From positions 2,852,001 through 2,916,000 of the forward strand of contig NZ_CP096184.1 in assembly GCF_020447105.2 (NCBI RefSeq): DNA of 64,000 nucleotides, given 5' to 3'. The notes beneath the pieces are model-generated. The model saw nothing but the letters and a program-made list of their open reading frames with translations. It was not told where the DNA came from and did no database searches. A program made the position numbers and the translations under genes. Of the stretch, positions 8,634 to 17,672 are shown piece by piece. The first letter of the stretch is position 1, and each line of letters starts with the position of its first letter. Source of the stretch: Demequina sp. TMPB413 (GTDB lineage: Bacteria; Actinomycetota; Actinomycetes; Actinomycetales; Demequinaceae).

Positions 8634-9566
8634 CTAGAACGCGTACGGGAACTGGCGCCAGTCTGGCTCCCGGCGCTCCAAGAACGCGTCCCGCCCCTCT
8701 TGCGCCTCGTCCGTCATGTACGCCATCCGCGTGGCCTCGCCAGCAAAGACCTGCTGTCCGGCCAGGCCGTCGTCCGCGAGGTTGAAGGCGAACTTGAGCA
8801 TCCTGATCGCCTGCGGCGACTTGGTGGCGATGATGCGCGCGTACTCAAGGGCGCGGGCCTCCAGTTCGGTATGGGGAACCGCCTCGTTGACGACGCCCCA
8901 TCGCTCGGCGTCGTCGGCCGAATACTCGCGGGCCAAGAAGAAGATCTCGCGGGCACGCTTGTCGCCCACCTGGCGGGCGAGCAGCGCGGAGCCGTAGCCA
9001 GCGTCAAAGGAGCCGACGTTGGCGTCAGTCTGCTTGAAGCGCGCGTGCTCGCGGGAGGCGAGGGAAAGGTCGGCGACGACGTTGAGGGAGTGGCCGCCTC
9101 CCGCCGCCCAGCCGTTGACGGCGGCCACGATCACCTTGGGGCTGGTGCGCATGAGCCGTTGCACCTCGAGAATGTGGAGGCGGCCACCGTGCGCGGGGGC
9201 ATCGGCTGCCGAGCCTTCGTACAGGTAGCCGTCCCGGCCCCTGATCCGCTGGTCGCCGCCGGAGCAAAAGGCGTGCACGCCGTCGGCCGCCGGACCGTTG
9301 CCTGTCAGGATGATGGTGCCGACGTCGGCCGTCATGCGGGCGTGGTCGAGGGCACGGTAGAGCTGGTCGACGGTCTGGGGCCTGAAGGCGTTGCGCACCT
9401 CTGGCCGGTTGAAGGCGACGCGGACGGCTGGCAGGTCGCGTTCCGCTCCATCCGGGCCGCGTTCGACCCAGCGGTGATACGTGATGTCATCGTCGGCGAA
9501 ACCGTCGATGGCCCGCCACTGGGTGGGGTCCATGAGGTCGGAGACCTGTGAGGGGATGTCGCTCAT
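8634..9566 (-). CDS. menB: 1,4-dihydroxy-2-naphthoyl-CoA synthase MenB
   Basis: This 310-residue crotonase-fold enzyme performs the Dieckmann-type ring closure of o-succinylbenzoyl-CoA. Diagnostic stretches are HAFCSGGDQRIRG (oxyanion loop), VNGWAAGGGHSLNVVADLSLAS, and TDANVGSFDAGYGSALLAR, which carries the Asp/Tyr loop typical of MenB rather than enoyl-CoA hydratases. The N-terminal extension of about 20 residues is usual for actinobacterial MenB. The start is supported by a TACGCT box 7 nt upstream. It is divergent from menC. Confidence 0.95.
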   Translation of the reverse strand: MSDIPSQVSDLMDPTQWRAIDGFADDDITYHRWVERGPDGAERDLPAVRVAFNRPEVRNAFRPQTVDQLYRALDHARMTADVGTIILTGNGPAADGVHAFCSGGDQRIRGRDGYLYEGSAADAPAHGGRLHILEVQRLMRTSPKVIVAAVNGWAAGGGHSLNVVADLSLASREHARFKQTDANVGSFDAGYGSALLARQVGDKRAREIFFLAREYSADDAERWGVVNEAVPHTELEARALEYARIIATKSPQAIRMLKFAFNLADDGLAGQQVFAGEATRMAYMTDEAQEGRDAFLERREPDWRQFPYAF

Positions 9567-9573
9567 GGTTCCG

Positions 9574-9579
9574 AGCGTA
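9574..9579 (-). promoter_or_regulatory. Leaderless -10 box for menB
   Basis: Read on the minus strand, TACGCT precedes the menB ATG (9566-9564) by 7 nt. No Shine-Dalgarno is visible. Confidence 0.55.
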
Positions 9580-9626
9580 GCCGGGGTGCGCGCCGCACCG
9601 TCCGAGCCGCTTCACGCCACTCCAGC

Positions 9627-9744
9627 GAGCCTCCCCGGACACTCCGAACCGTTTCGCTCGACGACGCGCCGGAGACGGTGCCTTGCGGGGGCAGTAGGCC
9701 CGCGTGTCAGACCTCAAAACGGTTCGCACTGTCGGGGGAGGCTC
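9627..9744. repeat. 28-bp imperfect inverted repeat between menB and menC
   Basis: The left arm (9627-9654, beginning GAGCCTCCCCGG) and right arm (9717-9744, ending GGGGGAGGCTC) are reverse complements at 25 of 28 positions, separated by 62 bp. The pair lies in the divergent menB-menC gap, outside both leaderless -10 boxes. It has no coding content and no T-run, so it could be a small mobile relic (REPIN or MITE-like) or a structural regulatory element. Confidence 0.8.
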
Positions 9745-9807
9745 GGGGGAGGGCGGTGGTCAGAGCTGGTCGCCGCGCAGCCCATCAAGGTGGGGGTGTG
9801 GCCCCGC

Positions 9808-9813
9808 TACTGT
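9808..9813 (+). promoter_or_regulatory. Leaderless -10 box for menC
   Basis: TACTGT lies 6 nt before the ATG at 9820, which supports that start over upstream in-frame GTG codons. Confidence 0.55.
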
Positions 9814-9819
9814 GGGCGC

Positions 9820-10731
9820 ATGGAGTTCCGCCCGTTCAGCGTCACGCTCAACAAGCGGTTCAGGGGGCTGGCGGAGCGAACGGGTGTCCTGTTCAGAGGC
9901 ACGGGCCCAGACGGCGCCGACGCCTGGGGAGAGTATTCGCCGTTCGCTGACTACAACGCGGAGCAGCGCAACCGCTGGTGGGCGGCGGCCATGGAGGCTG
10001 CCACCGGCCAACTGCCGACGCCGGTACGACCCTTCGTCGAGACGGCAGCGATAATCCCCGACATTTCGCCAGAAGCGGCGGCAGCGTTCGTGCTGGAATT
10101 CGGCTGTCGGACGGCCAAGGTCAAGGTGGGCGGCCCGAGGGGCGCGGACCCAGACCCCGCCGCCACCTTGCGGTCCGACGTCGAGCGCGTCGAGGCAGTC
10201 GCTTCCGCCCTCGGCAGGGGCGGCAAACTGCGCATCGACGCCAACGCCTCCTGGACCCTCGCGGAGGCGGGTGCGGCCATCAAAGCCATTGAGGCCGCCG
10301 CCCGAGCAGGCGGTCTGGCGGGCCTCGAGTACGTGGAGCAGCCCTGCGCGACCATCGGCGAGCTGGCGGCCTTGAGGCGCCGCGTCGACGTGCCGATCGC
10401 GGCCGACGAATCGATCAGGCTCACCGGCGACGTCACCGCGGTGCTGCGCGCCGAGGCTGCAGACATCCTCGTCCTGAAGCCCTCGCCGCTCGGCGGGGCA
10501 CGCGCCTGCCTCCAGATCGCCGAGCACGCGGGGCTGCCGGTGGTGATCTCCTCCGCCATGGAGTCGAGCGTCGGCCTCGCTTCCGCCCTGGCAGCCGCCT
10601 TGGCGCTGCCCGACGCTGGCCTCGCGCACGGCCTCGGCACCGGCACGCTACTCGCCACCGACACCGTGGAGGATACCCTCGTGCCCGTCGCCGGGCGCCT
10701 GACGCCAAGGACCCTTAGAGTGACGGCATGA
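9820..10731 (+). CDS. menC: o-Succinylbenzoate synthase MenC
   Basis: A 303-residue member of the enolase superfamily that dehydrates SHCHC to o-succinylbenzoate. The acid-base and metal residues are visible in order: the KxK motif in TAKVKVG, the metal ligands in RIDANASW, LEYVEQPC and PIAADES, and the distal lysine in LVLKPSPLGG. The length matches short actinobacterial MenC. The start at 9820 follows a leaderless promoter; an in-frame GTG eight codons upstream is the alternative. The stop overlaps the menD ATG (ATGA), so the two are coupled. Confidence 0.92.
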   Translation: MEFRPFSVTLNKRFRGLAERTGVLFRGTGPDGADAWGEYSPFADYNAEQRNRWWAAAMEAATGQLPTPVRPFVETAAIIPDISPEAAAAFVLEFGCRTAKVKVGGPRGADPDPAATLRSDVERVEAVASALGRGGKLRIDANASWTLAEAGAAIKAIEAAARAGGLAGLEYVEQPCATIGELAALRRRVDVPIAADESIRLTGDVTAVLRAEAADILVLKPSPLGGARACLQIAEHAGLPVVISSAMESSVGLASALAAALALPDAGLAHGLGTGTLLATDTVEDTLVPVAGRLTPRTLRVTA

Positions 10732-12380
10732 CCCACCCGGCAGCGGCGTTCGCGCGCGAGTTGATCGCGGCCTTCGCGGCCCACGGCGTGACGGATTACG
10801 TGCTGTGCCCGGGCTCGCGCTCCGGACCGCTCGCTCATGCGTTGGCGGAGGCGGCGTCCGACACTCCACCATTGGGTGCGCCCCACGTCAACCTGCACGT
10901 GCGCATCGACGAGCGGTCCGCGGCGTTCCTCGCGCTCGGGATCTCGCGAGGGCGTAGCCTCACCGGTCCTCCACGCCCGGTGGCCATTGTCACGACCTCT
11001 GGCACCGCCGTCGGCAACCTGATGCCTGCGGTCATGGAGGCGCACCACGCGGGACTCCCGCTACTCCTGCTGACTGCCGACCGACCGCACGAGCTGCGCG
11101 GAATCGGCGCCAACCAGACCACCGATCAAGAAGGGCTGTTTGGGACGTTCGTGCGGTGGGCGTCGACATCTTCCGCTCCTGAGCGGCTGGAGAGGGGCGG
11201 CCGGGCCACGTTGCTCGCCGCCCGCGCGGTGCACTGGGCGACGGGCAACACCGAGCGCGACGACCTCGCGGCAGCGCCGGGACCGGTGCACCTCAACCTC
11301 GAGTTTCGGGACCCGCTCGGCCCCGATGCAGGCTCCTGGCCAGATGTGCGTCAGGAGAAGGCGACGCTGCTCGACCGCACGAGGACCAGGCTGCAGACCC
11401 TGTCCATGTCCGCACGCAAGCTTCCCGACGGCACGCGCGGCGTGGTCATTGCGGGCGACGGCGCCGGCGACGATGCCAGGCGGGTGGCAGAGGCGCGAGG
11501 GTGGCCGCTGTTGGCGGAGCCGACCTCAGGAGCGCGCACAGGGGACAACGCGCTCGTCCACTACGTCGAGTTGCTGGCGAGCAACGCCGGTCAACAGCTT
11601 GCGGATCGCGTCCATCACGTGGTCGTCATCGGCAGGCCCACTCTGTCCCGACCCGTTCAGCGGCTCATCGATATCGCGCCGTCCTTGCACGTCGCCGCGC
11701 ACGGAGCCAGGTGGCGCGAAACACCGCGCCATGCGGAACGTGTGCTGCCCTCCGTTCCCGACGAGTGGTTCGCCCCCGCGCAGGTTGACGACGAATGGCT
11801 CGCCGAGTGGCGGCGCGGTTGCGCCGCGATGGCCACCCATGCCGACCGTTGGGATGCCAGAGCAGCGGCCAGGGTGTTCGTGTCCTCCTTGAAGGCCGAC
11901 GACGTGGCCATGCTGGGTAGTTCCGGTCCGATTCGCATGGTGGACGCCGTCGCGCCCGTGTGGCCGGTCGGTCACGCGCCCACCCTGTGCGCCAATAGGG
12001 GGCTCGCTGGCATCGACGGCACGGTCTCGACCGCGATGGGGATCGCCTTGGCCCTCGGCAGGCCCGCCTCCGCGTTCATGGGCGACCTCACGTTCCTGCA
12101 CGACGTGGGCGGTCTGCTGGTTGGTACCGAGGAGCGAGTCCCCGACCTCCGCATCGTGGTGGTCAACGACGGCGGCGGCACCATCTTTGGCCGACTGGAA
12201 CACGCGGCCGCTCCCGCCCAGAACGTCCGACGCGTTTTCACCACTCCGCACGCGGTGGACCTGGCCGGCTTCGCTACCGCCTACGGAGCGGTGCATACGC
12301 GGGTGAAATCGGTGGGCGGCCTGCAGAGGGCGTTGGCGAAGCCGCCTACTGGTGTGCACATCGTCGAAGCGGTCGTCTAG
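10728..12380 (+). CDS. menD: SEPHCHC synthase MenD (thiamine diphosphate-dependent)
   Basis: The 550-residue enzyme adds 2-oxoglutarate-derived succinic semialdehyde to isochorismate. It has the three-domain ThDP-enzyme layout: N-terminal pyrimidine-binding domain with LCPGSRSGPL and the catalytic Glu in IDERSAAF (about residue 57), a central domain, and a C-terminal diphosphate-binding domain containing VNDGGGTIFGRLEH. It overlaps menC by 4 nt. With menF, menC, menE, menB and menA in the same 9 kb, only the thioesterase and the methyltransferase of the pathway are missing from the window. Confidence 0.94.
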   Translation: MTHPAAAFARELIAAFAAHGVTDYVLCPGSRSGPLAHALAEAASDTPPLGAPHVNLHVRIDERSAAFLALGISRGRSLTGPPRPVAIVTTSGTAVGNLMPAVMEAHHAGLPLLLLTADRPHELRGIGANQTTDQEGLFGTFVRWASTSSAPERLERGGRATLLAARAVHWATGNTERDDLAAAPGPVHLNLEFRDPLGPDAGSWPDVRQEKATLLDRTRTRLQTLSMSARKLPDGTRGVVIAGDGAGDDARRVAEARGWPLLAEPTSGARTGDNALVHYVELLASNAGQQLADRVHHVVVIGRPTLSRPVQRLIDIAPSLHVAAHGARWRETPRHAERVLPSVPDEWFAPAQVDDEWLAEWRRGCAAMATHADRWDARAAARVFVSSLKADDVAMLGSSGPIRMVDAVAPVWPVGHAPTLCANRGLAGIDGTVSTAMGIALALGRPASAFMGDLTFLHDVGGLLVGTEERVPDLRIVVVNDGGGTIFGRLEHAAAPAQNVRRVFTTPHAVDLAGFATAYGAVHTRVKSVGGLQRALAKPPTGVHIVEAVV

Positions 12381-12394
12381 ACGCGTTTCTTAAG

Positions 12395-12427
12395 TCTCAG
12401 CGTCCTCCCAGGTTCTCTCCAGGGTGA
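12395..12427 (+). promoter_or_regulatory. Candidate OmpR-family operator: three CAG cores at 11-bp spacing
   Basis: Upstream of the double-PDZ gene, three consecutive 11-bp units (12395-12405, 12406-12416, 12417-12427) read TCTCAGCGTCC, TCCCAGGTTCT and CTCCAGGGTGA, each with CAG in the same place. Direct repeats at 11-bp spacing are the usual form of PhoB/OmpR/MprA-type response-regulator sites. No regulator gene lies in the window, so the regulator is unknown. Confidence 0.45.
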
Positions 12428-12479
12428 GCGCAGGCTGGCTTGGTGTGATCGAGACACACGATCCACCAAGGAGGACCTG

Positions 12480-13322
12480 ATGAACAGTTCACGATTCACG
12501 CGCGGTGTCGTTTGGGGAGCGGGTGCGCTCGCGACTGGCGCCCTCGTGCTTGCCGCCGCGCCGTCGGCCACGGCCGACGAAGAGTCGGACGACCCCCGCC
12601 AGGGGCGCTTCGGCGCCATGCTTGACCGGCCCTACGTGGGTGCCCGCATCGCCATCACCGACGACGGCGCCACCGTGATTCACGTGGTTGACGACAGCCC
12701 GGCGGATGACGCGGGGCTCGAGGAAGGCGACGTGGTGATCAGCATCGACGGCATCGCGCTGGACGAGCGTGGCGCGCTCTACGACGCACTCCACGATGCC
12801 GAGCCTGGAGATGTGCTCGCGGTGGTCTACACCCGCGACGGATCCGAAGAAACGGCGTCCGTCACCGTCGGCGACCCAGAAGACCGTCCCGAACCGCCTG
12901 CACTTGAGGAGCGGCCATGGGTGGGAGCGAACTTGGTGCGGTACGAGAATGCCGCGGGAGTGCTCGTCCGCAACGTGGTCGCTGACGGCCCGGCGGACGA
13001 CGCTGGGCTTGAGGTGGGTGACATCGTCACCGCCATCGAGGGCCAAGACATCACCGATTGGTGGCAAGCGCGGGAGATTCTCCGCGAGTTCGCGCCGGGA
13101 GACTCCGTGGAGGTGACCGTCGAGCGCGAGACCGCCACCAAGACGCTGACCCTCACGCTCGGCTCGGCCGCCGACGCTCCGGCAAGGCCAGCAGACGGCG
13201 AGCGGCCCGAACGCGGCTCAGGCGCTGGCATGCGCGATGGCGCCGGGCTTGGAGACGGCTCGGGCATGCACGACGGCCAGGGCATGCGCGGTGCGATAGG
13301 CCGCGGACAGGGCAACAACTAG
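12480..13322 (+). CDS. Secreted protein with two PDZ domains
   Basis: This 280-residue protein has a cleavable signal peptide (hydrophobic core about residues 10-28, likely cut after ATA) and two PDZ domains at about 45-125 and 140-225. Each domain has the ADDAGLE(E/V)GD(V/I)(V/I) signature. The Met/Gly/Asp-rich tail (about 240-280) looks disordered. There is no trypsin-like or other protease domain, unlike HtrA/PepD proteins. It may act as an adaptor or inhibitor presenting envelope proteins to a protease. A strong AAGGAGG Shine-Dalgarno precedes the ATG, and the upstream 11-bp repeats suggest response-regulator control. It is convergent with menF. Confidence 0.8.
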   Translation: MNSSRFTRGVVWGAGALATGALVLAAAPSATADEESDDPRQGRFGAMLDRPYVGARIAITDDGATVIHVVDDSPADDAGLEEGDVVISIDGIALDERGALYDALHDAEPGDVLAVVYTRDGSEETASVTVGDPEDRPEPPALEERPWVGANLVRYENAAGVLVRNVVADGPADDAGLEVGDIVTAIEGQDITDWWQAREILREFAPGDSVEVTVERETATKTLTLTLGSAADAPARPADGERPERGSGAGMRDGAGLGDGSGMHDGQGMRGAIGRGQGNN

Positions 13323-13348
13323 CTCGACGGCGGGCAGGGCCCACGGTC

Positions 13349-14605
13349 TCAGGCTCCCAGCGCCGCCCGCATCGGCTCGAGCTTCGCCTCCGACTCCGCC
13401 CACTCAGCGGCGGGGTCGGAGGCCGCGACGATGCCGCAGCCGGCAAAGAGGCGCAGGTGGGTGGGATCATCGCGGTCGATCTCGGCGCACCGCAACGCGA
13501 TGCACCACTCGCCGTCCCCCGCAGCGTCGATCCAGCCGACGGGGCCGGCGTAGCGACCCCTGTCGAGGCCCTCGAGCCGATCGATAACACGGGCCGCAGC
13601 CAGCGTGGGGGTGCCGCACACCGCGGCGGAAGGGTGAAGCTCTCGCACGAGGTCGAGTGCCCCCACCGGTTGAGACAACGCGCCGGTGATGTCCGTCGCG
13701 AGGTGCATGACGTTGGGCAGGTGCAGCACACTCGGTTCGTCAGGCACATTGACAGAAGCGCAGTGCGCCGCGAGCACCTGGGTCACGGAGCCCACGGCAT
13801 ACGAGTGCTCCTCGCGGTCCTTCGACGACCGAGCAAGGGCGGCGGCGCGGGCCAGGTCGCCCATCTCGTCGCCCGTCATCCTGATGGTCCCCGCAAGCAC
13901 TCGCGAGGTCACGAGGCCGTGGTCAACGCGCGCCAGGAGCTCAGGGGTGGCGCCCACCATGCCATCCACGTGGAATGTCCAGCACATGTTGTACTCAGCC
14001 GCCAAGCGCGTCAGCATCGACCGCACATCAAGCGGCCCGTCCGCCACCGCGTCGACCGCACGGGCGAGCACCACCTTGTTCACCTCGCCGGTGCCGATGG
14101 CCTCGACCGCTGCCGAGACAGCGGTGCGCCACTGCGCCTCGTCGCCGCCGGAGACCTCGACGGAAGGCATCGGACCTGGCGCCACGGCGTCGGCGAGGGC
14201 GTCAGCCAGCGAGACCTCGTCGACCCCACCGGAACCGATGACCGTGAAGAAACTGCGGCCGTCGACCCGGCCCACCACGTACCGAGGCACGATGAGCGCT
14301 CCACCGGCGTCGGCGTCGTCCGCAAAGGCGAAAGCACCAAAGGCGACCAGCCCGGTACCGCGCACCCGCACGTCGTCCCTCACCGTCGCATGGCGGGTCA
14401 CGCGTCGCCACCATCGCAGTGCCTCATCGACGCGCTCGGTGCCGCCAGTGTCGCGACGCGCGACCTCGCCCCACGCCACCATGCCGTCGCCGCGTCTCAC
14501 CCACGAGATGCCCTGAACGGGAAGGGCCGCCAGCAAGTCCCCAGGGTCAGGGATCTCGACCGTGCGCGCGGTCAGGGGGCCGGGAGCGGCCGCGTCGATG
14601 CTCAC
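13349..14605 (-). CDS. menF: Isochorismate synthase MenF
   Basis: A 418-residue chorismate-binding-fold enzyme that converts chorismate to isochorismate, the first committed step to menaquinone. Visible family motifs are PELLARVDHG, the Mg-binding SKDREEHSYAV, LHPSAAVCGTP, GPVGWIDAAGDGEWCIALR and FAGCGIVAASDP. A salicylate- or enterobactin-pathway isochorismate synthase is the alternative, but the men context favours MenF. The GTG start is supported by a TACGCT box 6 nt upstream. It is transcribed divergently from the menJ-like gene. Confidence 0.92.
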   Translation of the reverse strand: MSIDAAAPGPLTARTVEIPDPGDLLAALPVQGISWVRRGDGMVAWGEVARRDTGGTERVDEALRWWRRVTRHATVRDDVRVRGTGLVAFGAFAFADDADAGGALIVPRYVVGRVDGRSFFTVIGSGGVDEVSLADALADAVAPGPMPSVEVSGGDEAQWRTAVSAAVEAIGTGEVNKVVLARAVDAVADGPLDVRSMLTRLAAEYNMCWTFHVDGMVGATPELLARVDHGLVTSRVLAGTIRMTGDEMGDLARAAALARSSKDREEHSYAVGSVTQVLAAHCASVNVPDEPSVLHLPNVMHLATDITGALSQPVGALDLVRELHPSAAVCGTPTLAAARVIDRLEGLDRGRYAGPVGWIDAAGDGEWCIALRCAEIDRDDPTHLRLFAGCGIVAASDPAAEWAESEAKLEPMRAALGA

Positions 14606-14611
14606 CGGTCA

Positions 14612-14617
14612 AGCGTA
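14612..14617 (-). promoter_or_regulatory. Leaderless -10 box for menF
   Basis: On the minus strand TACGCT precedes the menF GTG (14605-14603) by 6 nt. It lies 30 bp from the opposing -10 box of the menJ-like gene, a compact divergent promoter pair. Confidence 0.55.
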
Positions 14618-14646
14618 CGCGAGCGAGACCATGGTCCCTCACGACG

Positions 14647-14652
14647 TAGGCT
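14647..14652 (+). promoter_or_regulatory. Leaderless -10 box for the menJ-like gene and possibly the nuo operon
   Basis: TAGGCT lies 7 nt before the GTG at 14660. Since nuoA follows the menJ-like gene by only 19 nt and no clear promoter is seen between them, this may drive the whole downstream operon. Confidence 0.5.
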
Positions 14653-14659
14653 TGGGGGC

Positions 14660-15955
14660 GTGAAAACCCAGGCCGACGTCATCGTGATCGGCGCGGGCCC
14701 CGGCGGCTCCGCGGCAGCTCGCTATTTGGCGAGCGAGGGCTTCGACGTGATCGCTTTGGAGAAGGCGCACTATCCACGCGAGAAGGTGTGCGGGGACGGG
14801 CTCACGCCCCGCGCGGTCAAGGAGCTGCAGCTCATCGGACTGCCCACTCCTCGCGAGGAGGGCTGGATTCCCAATCACGGCCTGCGCATGGTGGGCGGCG
14901 GCCACCGCCTCGAGTTCCCGTGGCATGACCTCGACGCGTTCCCGCGCTACGGCCTCAGTTTGCCGCGCGCGCAGTTCGACGAGCGGCTTGCCAACCATGC
15001 CCGCGCCGCAGGTGCCGACGTTCGTGAGGGCTGGCACGTGGACGCGGCCTTGCGAGACGACACCACCGACGGCTTTGGCGGGGGCGGCAGGGTCATCGGC
15101 GTCACCGCTCGCCAGACGGACGAGAAGGGCCGCAAGGTGGGGGAACCGACCCAGTTCCACGCCCCGCTGGTGATCGCGGCCGACGGCGTGAGCGCCAGGA
15201 TCGCGTTGGGTCTCGGCATCGAGCGCAAGAAGAACCGCCCCATGGGCGTCGCGGTGCGCACCTACTTCGAGACACCACGCCACGACGAGGAGTGGATGGA
15301 GGGGCACCTCGAGATCTGGGACGGGGAGCGCGGCAACTCCAAGCTCCTGCCCGGCTACGGCTGGATCTTCCCGCTGGGCGACGGCACCGCCAACGTCGGC
15401 CTTGGCACTCTGAGTGCGAAGGGCACCCCGCCAAAGCTCGACCACAAGGCCCTGCTGCTCGACTGGCTCGAGCACTCTGCCAAGGACTGGGAGTTTGGCG
15501 CCCAGGTGGGCGACATCAAGGGCGCCGCGATCCCGATGGCCTTCAACCGTCAGCCGCACTACGTGCCCGGCATGATGCTCGTGGGAGACAGCGGCGGCAT
15601 GGTCAATCCGTTCAACGGTGAGGGCATCGCATACGCCATGCAGGCGGCGCGCAGGGCCACCGAAGCGGCGGTCGCGTGGCGTGACGCGACGGACGACACC
15701 GCGCGCGAGAGGGCGCTCGCGTCGTACGGTCGCATGATGAAGGACGACCTGGGCGGCTACTACACTCTTGGCCGCGTCTTTGCCGCCCTCATCGAGAAGC
15801 CGGCCATCATGAAGGTGTGCACCCGGTACGGGCTTCCTCGTCCGCTCATCATGGAATTTGTCTCTAGACTGCTGGCGGACGTCTATGAACCGCGCGGCGG
15901 CAACTGGGCAGACAAGCTTCTCGCCGCGATGACCAAGGTCGCGCCGGCGGCATGA
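14660..15955 (+). CDS. Geranylgeranyl reductase family flavoprotein, menaquinone reductase MenJ-like
   Basis: The 431-residue FAD-dependent oxidoreductase has an N-terminal dinucleotide fold VIGAGPGGSAAARYLASEG (about residues 7-25), the family motif KVCGDGLTPRAV and the FAD-contacting GDSGGMVNPFNGEGIAYAMQ (about 313-332). In mycobacteria MenJ of this family saturates one isoprene unit of menaquinone. The same family reduces geranylgeranyl chains of archaeal lipids and chlorophyll. The men and nuo neighbours support a menaquinone substrate. The GTG at 14660 follows a leaderless promoter. nuoA begins 19 nt after the stop. Confidence 0.85.
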   Translation: MKTQADVIVIGAGPGGSAAARYLASEGFDVIALEKAHYPREKVCGDGLTPRAVKELQLIGLPTPREEGWIPNHGLRMVGGGHRLEFPWHDLDAFPRYGLSLPRAQFDERLANHARAAGADVREGWHVDAALRDDTTDGFGGGGRVIGVTARQTDEKGRKVGEPTQFHAPLVIAADGVSARIALGLGIERKKNRPMGVAVRTYFETPRHDEEWMEGHLEIWDGERGNSKLLPGYGWIFPLGDGTANVGLGTLSAKGTPPKLDHKALLLDWLEHSAKDWEFGAQVGDIKGAAIPMAFNRQPHYVPGMMLVGDSGGMVNPFNGEGIAYAMQAARRATEAAVAWRDATDDTARERALASYGRMMKDDLGGYYTLGRVFAALIEKPAIMKVCTRYGLPRPLIMEFVSRLLADVYEPRGGNWADKLLAAMTKVAPAA

Positions 15956-15974
15956 GGACGGGAAGGACGAGGTT

Positions 15975-16334
15975 GTGAACCCTTACGTGCCGATTGTGGT
16001 GATGATCGTGATCGCGGGATTGCTTGCGGTCGCGGGCCTCGTAGCGAGCGCCTTTATTGGTCCCAAGCGCTACAACTCCGCCAAGCTTGACCGTTACGAG
16101 TCCGGTCTGATGCCCACCCCTGGTGCCGATGGCGGCGGGCGCATTCCGATCAAGTACTACCTCGTGGCGATGACCTTCATCATCTTCGATATCGAAGTGG
16201 TGTTCCTGTACCCGTGGGCGGTCGCGTACGAGCAGCTCGCGCTGTTCGGCCTGATCGCCATCATGACCTTCCTCGCGCTCATCACGATCCCCTTCGTGTA
16301 CGAATGGCGGCGCGGCGGATTCGAGTGGGAATGA
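15975..16334 (+). CDS. nuoA: NADH-quinone oxidoreductase subunit A
   Basis: A 119-residue membrane subunit with three hydrophobic helices (about residues 5-28, 55-80, 85-110) and the family stretches [14 protein letters not shown] and [15 protein letters not shown]. NuoA sits where the membrane arm meets the peripheral arm near the quinone site. It begins the 14-gene nuo operon, 19 nt after the menJ-like gene. A GGAAGGACGAGG stretch serves as Shine-Dalgarno before the GTG. nuoB starts 7 nt after the stop. Confidence 0.96.
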   Translation: MNPYVPIVVMIVIAGLLAVAGLVASAFIGPKRYNSAKLDRYESGLMPTPGADGGGRIPIKYYLVAMTFIIFDIEVVFLYPWAVAYEQLALFGLIAIMTFLALITIPFVYEWRRGGFEWE

Positions 16335-16341
16335 GGTTCGC

Positions 16342-16893
16342 ATGAGTGAACATAACGACGCCCCTCCCTTCATCGTTGGCAAGTTGGAAGAGTTTGCCGG
16401 GTGGGCAAGATCCGGCTCGATGTGGCCTGCCACCTTCGGATTGGCGTGTTGCGCGATCGAGATGATGGGCACCGGCACGCCGCGCTTCGACATTGCCCGC
16501 TTCGGCTCTGAGGTGTTCCGCGGCTCCCCGCGTCAGGCCGACATCATGATCGTCGCAGGGCGCGTGTCGCAGAAGATGGCGCCCATCGTGCGCCAGGTGT
16601 ACGACCAAATGGCGGAGCCCAAGTGGGTGCTTGCCATGGGCGTGTGCTCCTCGTCTGGCGGCATGTTCAACAACTACGCGATTGTCCAGGGCGTCGACCA
16701 CGTCGTTCCTGTCGACATCTACCTGCCGGGTTGCCCGCCGCGGCCAGAGATGCTCATCAACGCGCTCCTCAAGGTGCAGGACCTCGCGCGGGAGAAGCCG
16801 ATGCTTGGCCACCGCCGCGAGATCGCTGCTGCCGCTGAGGCCGCAGCACTCGAGGCGACTCCCACGTCTCAGATGAAGGGGCTGTTGCGGTGA
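16342..16893 (+). CDS. nuoB: NADH-quinone oxidoreductase subunit B (N2 cluster)
   Basis: A 183-residue peripheral-arm subunit carrying iron-sulfur cluster N2, which hands electrons to menaquinone. The four ligands are visible: adjacent cysteines in LACCAIEMM (C36, C37), GVCSSSGGM (C102) and LPGCPPRPE (C131). Its stop overlaps the GTG of nuoC by 4 nt. Length and motifs are standard. Confidence 0.97.
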   Translation: MSEHNDAPPFIVGKLEEFAGWARSGSMWPATFGLACCAIEMMGTGTPRFDIARFGSEVFRGSPRQADIMIVAGRVSQKMAPIVRQVYDQMAEPKWVLAMGVCSSSGGMFNNYAIVQGVDHVVPVDIYLPGCPPRPEMLINALLKVQDLAREKPMLGHRREIAAAAEAAALEATPTSQMKGLLR

Positions 16894-17663
16894 CGGACCC
16901 CAAGAACAAGAAGAAGAACGTCGCTTCGGAAGGCGCCGACGTGGCGGCCGAGTCCCGCACCAGCGCCGACGCTGCGGAGAACCCCAGCGCGGAGGTGGCG
17001 CCAGTGGTTCCAGAAGGACGCACCCTGATCAACGTGCGTCAAGGGCAGTTTGGCGCCAGAGGAGACACCTCCGGTTACGACGGCCTGACGCGGTTTGTGT
17101 ATATGCCCGAGCCCGCGCAGCGTCCCTATGGATCGTGGTGTGACCAGGTGGTCGACGTGCTCGAGGAGCTGTTGGGCGACAAGGCGGCCGCAGCGATCGA
17201 GACCGTGGTGGTCGACAGGGACGAACTCACCCTGCACATCGCGCGTGAGCACCTGATCGAGGTGTGCCAGCACTTGCGCGACGACCAAGACTTGCGCTTC
17301 GAGATGTGCTTGGGGGTGAGCGGCGTCCACTACCCGGACGATTCGGGCCGCGAGTTGCACGCCGTGTACCCGATGCAGTCCATCACGCACAACCGCCGAC
17401 TGCGTGTCGAGGTGAGCGTGCCTGACGGTGATCCGCACATTCCGTCGATCACCTCGGTGTACCCGATGAACAACTGGCACGAGCGCGAGACGTGGGACTT
17501 CTTTGGCATCGTCTTCGACGGCCACCCCGCCTTGGCTCGCATCGAGATGCCTGATGACTGGGTGGGCCACCCCCAGCGCAAGGACTATCCGCTTGGTGGA
17601 ATCCCTGTGGAGTACAAGGGCGCGGAGATTCCGTCGCCCGACGAGCGCAGGCAGTACAGGTAG
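16890..17663 (+). CDS. nuoC: NADH-quinone oxidoreductase subunit C
   Basis: The 257-residue 30-kDa subunit contains the complex I 30K signature ([19 protein letters not shown], about residues 192-210) and [14 protein letters not shown] near the C-terminus. It packs against NuoD in the peripheral arm. The first 45 residues are a charged, Ala/Glu-rich extension without recognisable homology, common in actinobacterial NuoC. It is separate from nuoD, not fused as in Escherichia. The GTG start overlaps nuoB. Confidence 0.96.
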   Translation: MTDPKNKKKNVASEGADVAAESRTSADAAENPSAEVAPVVPEGRTLINVRQGQFGARGDTSGYDGLTRFVYMPEPAQRPYGSWCDQVVDVLEELLGDKAAAAIETVVVDRDELTLHIAREHLIEVCQHLRDDQDLRFEMCLGVSGVHYPDDSGRELHAVYPMQSITHNRRLRVEVSVPDGDPHIPSITSVYPMNNWHERETWDFFGIVFDGHPALARIEMPDDWVGHPQRKDYPLGGIPVEYKGAEIPSPDERRQYR

Positions 17664-17672
17664 GAGGGCGAG

